Shown in pieces: positions 59,501-64,000 of a stretch of DNA of 64,000 nucleotides. Source of the stretch: Eremomyces bilateralis CBS 781.70 (taxonomy: Eukaryota > Ascomycota > Dothideomycetes > Eremomycetales > Eremomycetaceae); NCBI RefSeq assembly GCF_010015585.1, contig NW_022985069.1, forward strand, positions 726,318 through 790,317. The letters run 5' to 3'. The notes under the pieces are model-generated. The model was not told the DNA's origin, searched no databases, and saw nothing but the letters and a program-made list of their open reading frames with translations. The translations under genes and the position numbers were made by a program. Position 1 is the stretch's first letter, and each line of letters opens with the position of its first letter.

Positions 59501-62110
59501 GCGGGATGGTACCCGCCCATGCCGGAAGAGCCGGTGTCCGCTCCCCGAGAACGAGCATCAATTGTGATCGGTGGCAGCGCCCCGAAGCCAGCGCTGCAGG
59601 AAGAGGCGGCGGATGATGCCCCTTGGTATCCGCCGATGCCGGAGGAAAATCCCCAGTCGGTAGCGCGTGAAAGGAAGCCGATTGTTATTGGAGGATCGGC
59701 GAAGGCTCCCGAAGCGGCTACGCCTATAGCAGGATCGTGTGTGATGGATGATAGTGCGATTATCATGGGAGACTCGAATATGGGTGCACCGCCTCCGAAC
59801 GCCCAGAGGGATACGATCCCGGTACCTGCGGACACTCCGGTTGTGCATGACGTAGCACTTCCTACCTCGGTGCCTCCACCTCCAAGACTAGAATTTACTC
59901 ACCCCAACGTCGTTGCGTCGACAGAGCCAATTACCGCCATTCCCGAACCCAAGGTCACCGCACCTGTCGACCCGCGCGGTGTCCTCGGCGAGTGGTATGC
60001 CGCGTCCCTGGAGCGCTACAGAGACATCCTCTTCCAGGAAGCGGCGGCGCCGACCATCGCGGAAAAATCCCGGCTCTTCACCTCGTTCGTGAAATACGAG
60101 TTGGCGCAGCGAAATATCGATTATCCGGTCACCCCTTCGTCGTCGAAGGGTGACGCCGAGTTGATGCATGCGGACAGACGATCGCCCAGCCCGGTGAGGG
60201 TTGAGGAGAAGCCGAGCCAGCTTAGAAGCGAGCCGGCAAGGCAATCGATGACCTCGCCTCTCCAGATGGACTCGTACGTGATGGTGGAGCCAACCGACGG
60301 GGAATATAGCCCCGGTGGCCGACCGATCCACCGCGGGCAGTTGAAGCGACAGCAGACTCTTCCGCTCGAGAGCGTCCCCCCCCCGACGACGGTTTCGAGA
60401 GCACAGTCCTTATCAGGGAACACCCCGCCCAGCCAACCGCCGTTAGCGTCGCCGGAGCACGTCGTCAAGTTCCCGAAACAGCGAGAGGGGTCGATCAGCC
60501 CGCTGCACAGTCGCCCGAGCACGGACACGCCGCCGAGGACGGACACGCCACCTGGAGGGGTCTACAAGGCGTATCGTGGTGGATCGGTCGCAAATGATAA
60601 AAGTCAAGGGGAGCCGGCAAATAAGGCGGCGCATCGCGTGTCGCTGCCGCAGATACCGGATGATCCACCACAGCCGGCATATAAACCTTTCTCCGCAAAA
60701 TTGCCAACAGAACCGGTCATCGTTCCACCCCCGGCGCAACAGCCGCCCCCGGTGCAACAGCCGCAGCAGCCGCAGCAACAGGCAGTTATTCCGCCTGCGT
60801 TCGATCAAACACCCGGACAACCCCTCAAAGCGAGAAATCCCCATGATGAAGTCTTCTTTGAGGAACCGCAGCCAACGAAGCCAGCAAAGGAGCGGCCGGG
60901 GAGCGGAAATTATTCAAAATCTGGCTTCCCGGAGCTCGATAATCTGGCGTTTCTGGTTCCCGAGAAGATTGAGAAAGCTCGAGCTGGTCCACATCTAGAG
61001 GCATTGAGAGCGGCGTTTAACTCGTTTGGAAAGGACTTTAGCTTTTTAGCTGCAATCCTGAAAGACTGGGAAGTCAAAGCTACGGATACCCGGACCAAGC
61101 TCGATGCGGAGCGCCGCACACGCGAATCGGACGCCGAGCGACGAAACGACGAGTTATTCGCGTCGCAGGAGATCTCATACGGCGACATCAACGACCTTGA
61201 AAGCGCCTTCAACGAAGAAGAGCGCACGAAGAAAGACGCCGAAGACAAGAGCGAGTGGGAAAGCTACGTCCGCGAGGTCTTCGACCCTAGCTATAGCCGC
61301 CTGCAAGAAGAAATCCGCCAAATCATGGAAGTCTACGTCAAAGTTGAAGACCTCCTCCGCCACGACGCCATCGCCGGCGTCGTCGCACTTTCCCCTTTCG
61401 CCTCCGACGACGACGACACCCTCGACGACACCCGCCCATCCATCCCCGCCGCCACCCGCCTTCTCACCGACGTCTACCAGCGCATCGACGTCTGCCACAA
61501 AGCCGTCACCGACACCGTTGCGGAGCGCGATCGACGCTACAAGAAAGCCGAGGTGCGCCGCCTCTACGCCGCGAACAGCATCCAGAAGATGAAGACAATG
61601 GAAAAACACTTCGAGCAGGCGGAGAAGGCGGCGGTGCTGCGCGCCAGCCAGGAGCGCGCGGACCGGGTGCGGCGCGCGTGGGAGGTGGTCTCGGCGTCGA
61701 CGGAGCGGGCGACGCGGCAGAACGGGGGGGACGTGGCGGCGATCGCCGCGGCGGCGGATCGGATGTTTCCCGGGCTAGAGTTGCGGAAGGCGGGGATGGA
61801 TGGGGGGGGGAAGGGGCGGTTGAAGGAGGTGGTGGGGCAGGCGACGGGGGCGGTGGAGGCGCTGACGGAATCGTCGGAGGGGTTAATGCGGGGGTTCCAC
61901 GAGTTGGATTTGCTGCTGAGTCAGGTGGAGTTCGATATCAGCGTGGCGGCGTCGCGGATTGAGAATGCGTCGGCGGAGGCACTGGGGGGGTTGGAGGCGC
62001 AGAAGAGGGTGGAAGATCGGAGATTGGATACGGAATTTGAGAAGCATATGGGGACGTTGAAGAAGGAGTTGGATCTGGGGAAGGAAATGCTGAGGAAACT
62101 CTCGATCTGA
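56528..62110 (+). CDS. Giant Gln/Pro-rich protein with helical C-terminal region, unrecognised
   Basis: Model: join(56528..56585, 56642..56925, 56981..62110), 1823 aa. Exon 1 (MSLHNQGQYQAGGAPALGQ) splices to TSADPSAYHPPVSGTPTP, and exon 2 ends at gtaaaa. Residues 1 to about 700 are Gln/Pro-rich (poly-Q runs up to six) with repeated PQNFQ and PQ(S/G)Y units, resembling prion-like endocytic or transcription scaffolds. About residues 910-1025 hold three copies of a YPPMPEE...IVIGGS repeat. A helical segment follows (GVLGEWYAASLERYRDILFQ). The C-terminal 430 residues are helical and charged, with coiled-coil stretches (LEALRAAFNSFGKDFSFLA, SEWESYVREVFDPSYSRLQ). I do not recognise a named family; a cytoskeletal or endocytic adaptor is only a guess. 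Confidence 0.78.
59366..59711 (+). repeat. Three-unit protein-coding repeat (YPPMPEE...IVIGGS)
   Basis: Units have tyrosine/tryptophan at about 59381, 59507 and 59624, so spacing is 126 and 117 nt. Each reads (Y/W)YPPMPEE, a variable Pro/Arg linker, then (P/S)IVIGGS. A decayed fourth IIMGDSN follows. Confidence 0.88.
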
Positions 62111-62387
62111 AGGGATGAGCTCACGTCGAGGGCGCACGATGATCTGGTACGTCTTTCTATAAATTGCCAATTCGTGGTTGCATAAGAGCGATTCCTTTAG
62201 CGTGTCGCTGATACTATCGTGTTGTCCATTGGGGTTAGGGTTGCTCAAGGGAGCGGTTTGATTCAGATACCTATTTGGAGCATTTACACTTGTTGATTAT
62301 TTGAACCGAATTTATTGGCATATATGCCCATCAGTGACCCAGCTGCTGATTCTATTCGTTGCGAATTGCCTGAGCCGGCTCATCTTC

Positions 62388-63264
62388 TCAATGATCATCC
62401 CGCTTCACCCAGTCCGCCGATGCCTCGTAGATGTCTTTGAATGTCTGATCATATCCTACGAATTTGTCGAAGACATCATCCCCTATGGTCTTCACGAATT
62501 GTAGGAAGGAAACGATGACAAAATCTGCATACGAGACTATAACCACACATAAGTCTTGAGATGGATCCTAGTCTGAACGGCTTCACATACCTGTTTTCCC
62601 CTTTACAAACGGCCCCACCTCCCTCTTCAAAATCTCCGCCCACTCTCTAATCGCGGGCTCTGCCTCCTTCCACGCCCCCTCCCCCCCTTTCGTCTTCTCA
62701 AGTTCTTCCAAGGGTGCTCCGAGGGTTTCTTCACGTGTCCGTACGAAATACTCTTTGTCCCGCTCCGGAAGCAAGCGGCGCGGGACTTTCGGGATAATTC
62801 CCTGGTATAGCGGTCCCCACACCCCCCGAAAGGCAGTCTCGACTTCGGCGAGGACTAGATCATCCAGATATAGCGGAGGAGAGGGATGAAGCGCCTCGAG
62901 TTCATGGGCGATGCTCTTGGAGTCCATCACATAATGGTCGCCGACTTTTATGGCGGGGATGGTGTATGGTGTGCCAGACTCGCCCGGAGGAATACCGCTG
63001 GATGAAACGGTAAGTGATTAATCATCTTTCTATGGATCGGGATGGGGTGCATATATTACAAGGACTTAAACTTGCCCTCGATATCAGGGTATGCGGTCCA
63101 CTCGGTCTCGTAATCGATGCCTTTGTAATTCAGGACGAGACGAGCTAACACCGTAAGTGATGGGTTTGAGGAACTTATGGAGGGGTCGCACTTTTCCACG
63201 GATTATATGTCCAGCATCTCCTTGGCTCCTTGGTAGGAAGGTCGTAGAGAATGAGTTTCGACAT
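62388..63264 (-). CDS. Glutathione S-transferase family protein
   Basis: Model: complement(join(62388..62536, 62591..62997, 63060..63144, 63192..63264)), 237 aa. Exon 1 gives MSKLILYDLPTKEPRRCW and YNPWK, and the splice gives TRLVLNYKGIDYETEWTAYP. For intron 2 I chose donor gtaata at 63059, which keeps FKSFGIPPGESGTPYTIPAI, over the nearer gtttaa. The thioredoxin-like N-terminal domain ends near IPAIKVGDHYVMDSKSI; the helical C-terminal domain ends SYADFVIVSFLQFVKTIGDD...WVKRDD. The sequence type (PRRCW..NPWKTR) is common in ascomycete GSTs of unknown substrate, sometimes linked to secondary metabolism or detoxification. No cluster genes are visible here. Confidence 0.85.
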
Positions 63265-63611
63265 GTTCCGATTCTTGCACTTGAGGCTTTCGATAGACAC
63301 AACTAGCAATGGAACGACAAACGACCAAAATAAGATGGTACAGAAGGAAAAGGGTCGAATTCCCTAATATTCAACTGCAAAACCAATAAGTTATATAATT
63401 ATTCTGTGAGTAGATGAGTATATGCCCTGGTAACTACTGCGTACGCTCCATCCTCGATACTTTGGATTGTGATCTACTACGCCCTGCAGATCACCGATAC
63501 CTACAGATTATCCGTGCCCCATGACCGCCCCACAACCTCCGGTTGTGGGTGCTCCCAGACCAAAAGCACAACCCAGGCCAAAAGTACAATTTTATTACCA
63601 TCATCTATATA
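63265..63611. other. Intergenic region between the GST and a transposase-like ORF
   Basis: About 350 bp. It contains a small hairpin (63530-63548) and a short direct repeat ccaaaagcacaa / ccaaaagtacaa near 63560-63590. It may include the end of the mobile element, but no terminal inverted repeat can be paired inside this window. Confidence 0.4.
63530..63548. repeat. Short hairpin: ccacaacc-tcc-ggttgtgg
   Basis: Perfect 8-bp arms with a 3-nt loop, 64 bp past the stop of the transposase-like ORF. It could be a terminator or an element end. Confidence 0.6.
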
Positions 63612-64000
63612 TCAGAACTCAGGATGTAAATCGATATAAAAACCGAGATCCTCCGTACTAGTAGGTTGATCGGGTATAGGAGATGGTTCCTGCTGATTTT
63701 CCTGTTGATTTTCCCGCTGCCAGTCCCGCTGTGCCTTCCTAATTACCGCCTCCCGCTCCTTCTGACCACGCGCCTCGATATGACGGTTCGCCTCACTAAC
63801 GTACAAAGCACCGGTCTGGCTAAGTCCTGTTTTAACCTGGCGGCGACTCTTTTTGGTTTGCTGGCGGTGTGTGGCTGAAACGGACCCCTTATACGCCTCG
63901 ATCTCTTCGACCGCCTTGATCAATGACTCCGTAGCTTGGCGAACGCGACGTTGGTATTTCCGGCTAGAAAGTTGGGCCTCAGGCGTATTTATGATCTTCT
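63612..64000 (-). mobile_element. C-terminal part of a pogo/Fot1-type transposase-like ORF (runs off the window)
   Basis: The frame is open from the right edge to the stop at 63612, at least 129 codons. Visible text includes NTPEAQLSSRKYQRRVRQA, EIEAYKGSVSATHRQQTKKS, RRQVKTGLSQTGALYVSEAN and ARGQKEREAVIRKAQRD, with a Gln/Pro-rich end. The basic, Lys/Arg/Gln-rich helical layout after a TP-containing segment, with a KTG-L-hydrophobic motif, resembles the C-terminal tail of fungal Fot1/pogo (DDE, CENP-B-like) transposases. The catalytic DDE core would lie beyond the window, so this is a family-style guess. An ordinary fungal nuclear protein remains possible. Confidence 0.5.

Overview
The window reads as a chromosome segment from a filamentous ascomycete fungus (Pezizomycotina). 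Genes on both strands are broken by short GT-AG introns of about 50-130 nt. These introns carry CTAAC/CTGAC-like branch points, and the products are typical fungal housekeeping proteins. I cannot fix the class. I found no tRNA, rRNA or CRISPR array by eye. Exon coordinates were worked out by hand from splice signals, reading frame and family conservation, so treat them as models.

Left block (1-36.9 kb), dense and ordinary: the tail of a gene cut by the left edge; a recyclin-like F-box/Sec10 protein with a prenylation box; a Uaf30/Spp27-like SWIB protein; a Cdc48-adaptor UBX protein converging on the proteasome adaptor Ecm29; mitochondrial NAD(P) transhydrogenase; the geranylgeranyltransferase-I beta subunit, divergent from an F-BAR/DEP/RhoGAP protein; anthranilate synthase component I (TrpE); the NatB auxiliary subunit Naa25/Mdm20; the U3 snoRNP protein Rrp9; and an unrecognised membrane protein.

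Middle block (36.9-53.2 kb), gene-poor: one long unrecognised low-complexity protein (40.4-43.7 kb), a possible small membrane protein (50.4-51.0 kb), a frameshifted two-exon gene relic (39.6-39.9 kb), and a field of diverged tandem and direct repeats at 46.8-49.3 kb. Their minus-strand translations still share peptide motifs, so this looks like a decayed, possibly RIP-mutated, repeat-containing gene.

Right block (53.2-64 kb): eIF3m; UMP-CMP kinase with a puzzling upstream exon that looks mitochondrial; a giant Gln/Pro-rich protein with an internal YPPMPEE...IVIGGS repeat; a glutathione S-transferase; and, at the right edge, the end of an ORF resembling the C-terminus of a pogo/Fot1-type transposase.

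Functional links worth noting: prenyltransferase beside a Rho regulator, with a CaaX protein in the same window; Cdc48 adaptor beside a proteasome adaptor. A recurrent compositional quirk is that many CDSs switch abruptly from C-rich to G-rich on the coding strand. No clear new multi-gene system was found. The best candidates for novelty are the relic repeat field, the kinase upstream exon, the RhoGAP that appears to lack its arginine finger, and the skew switching.
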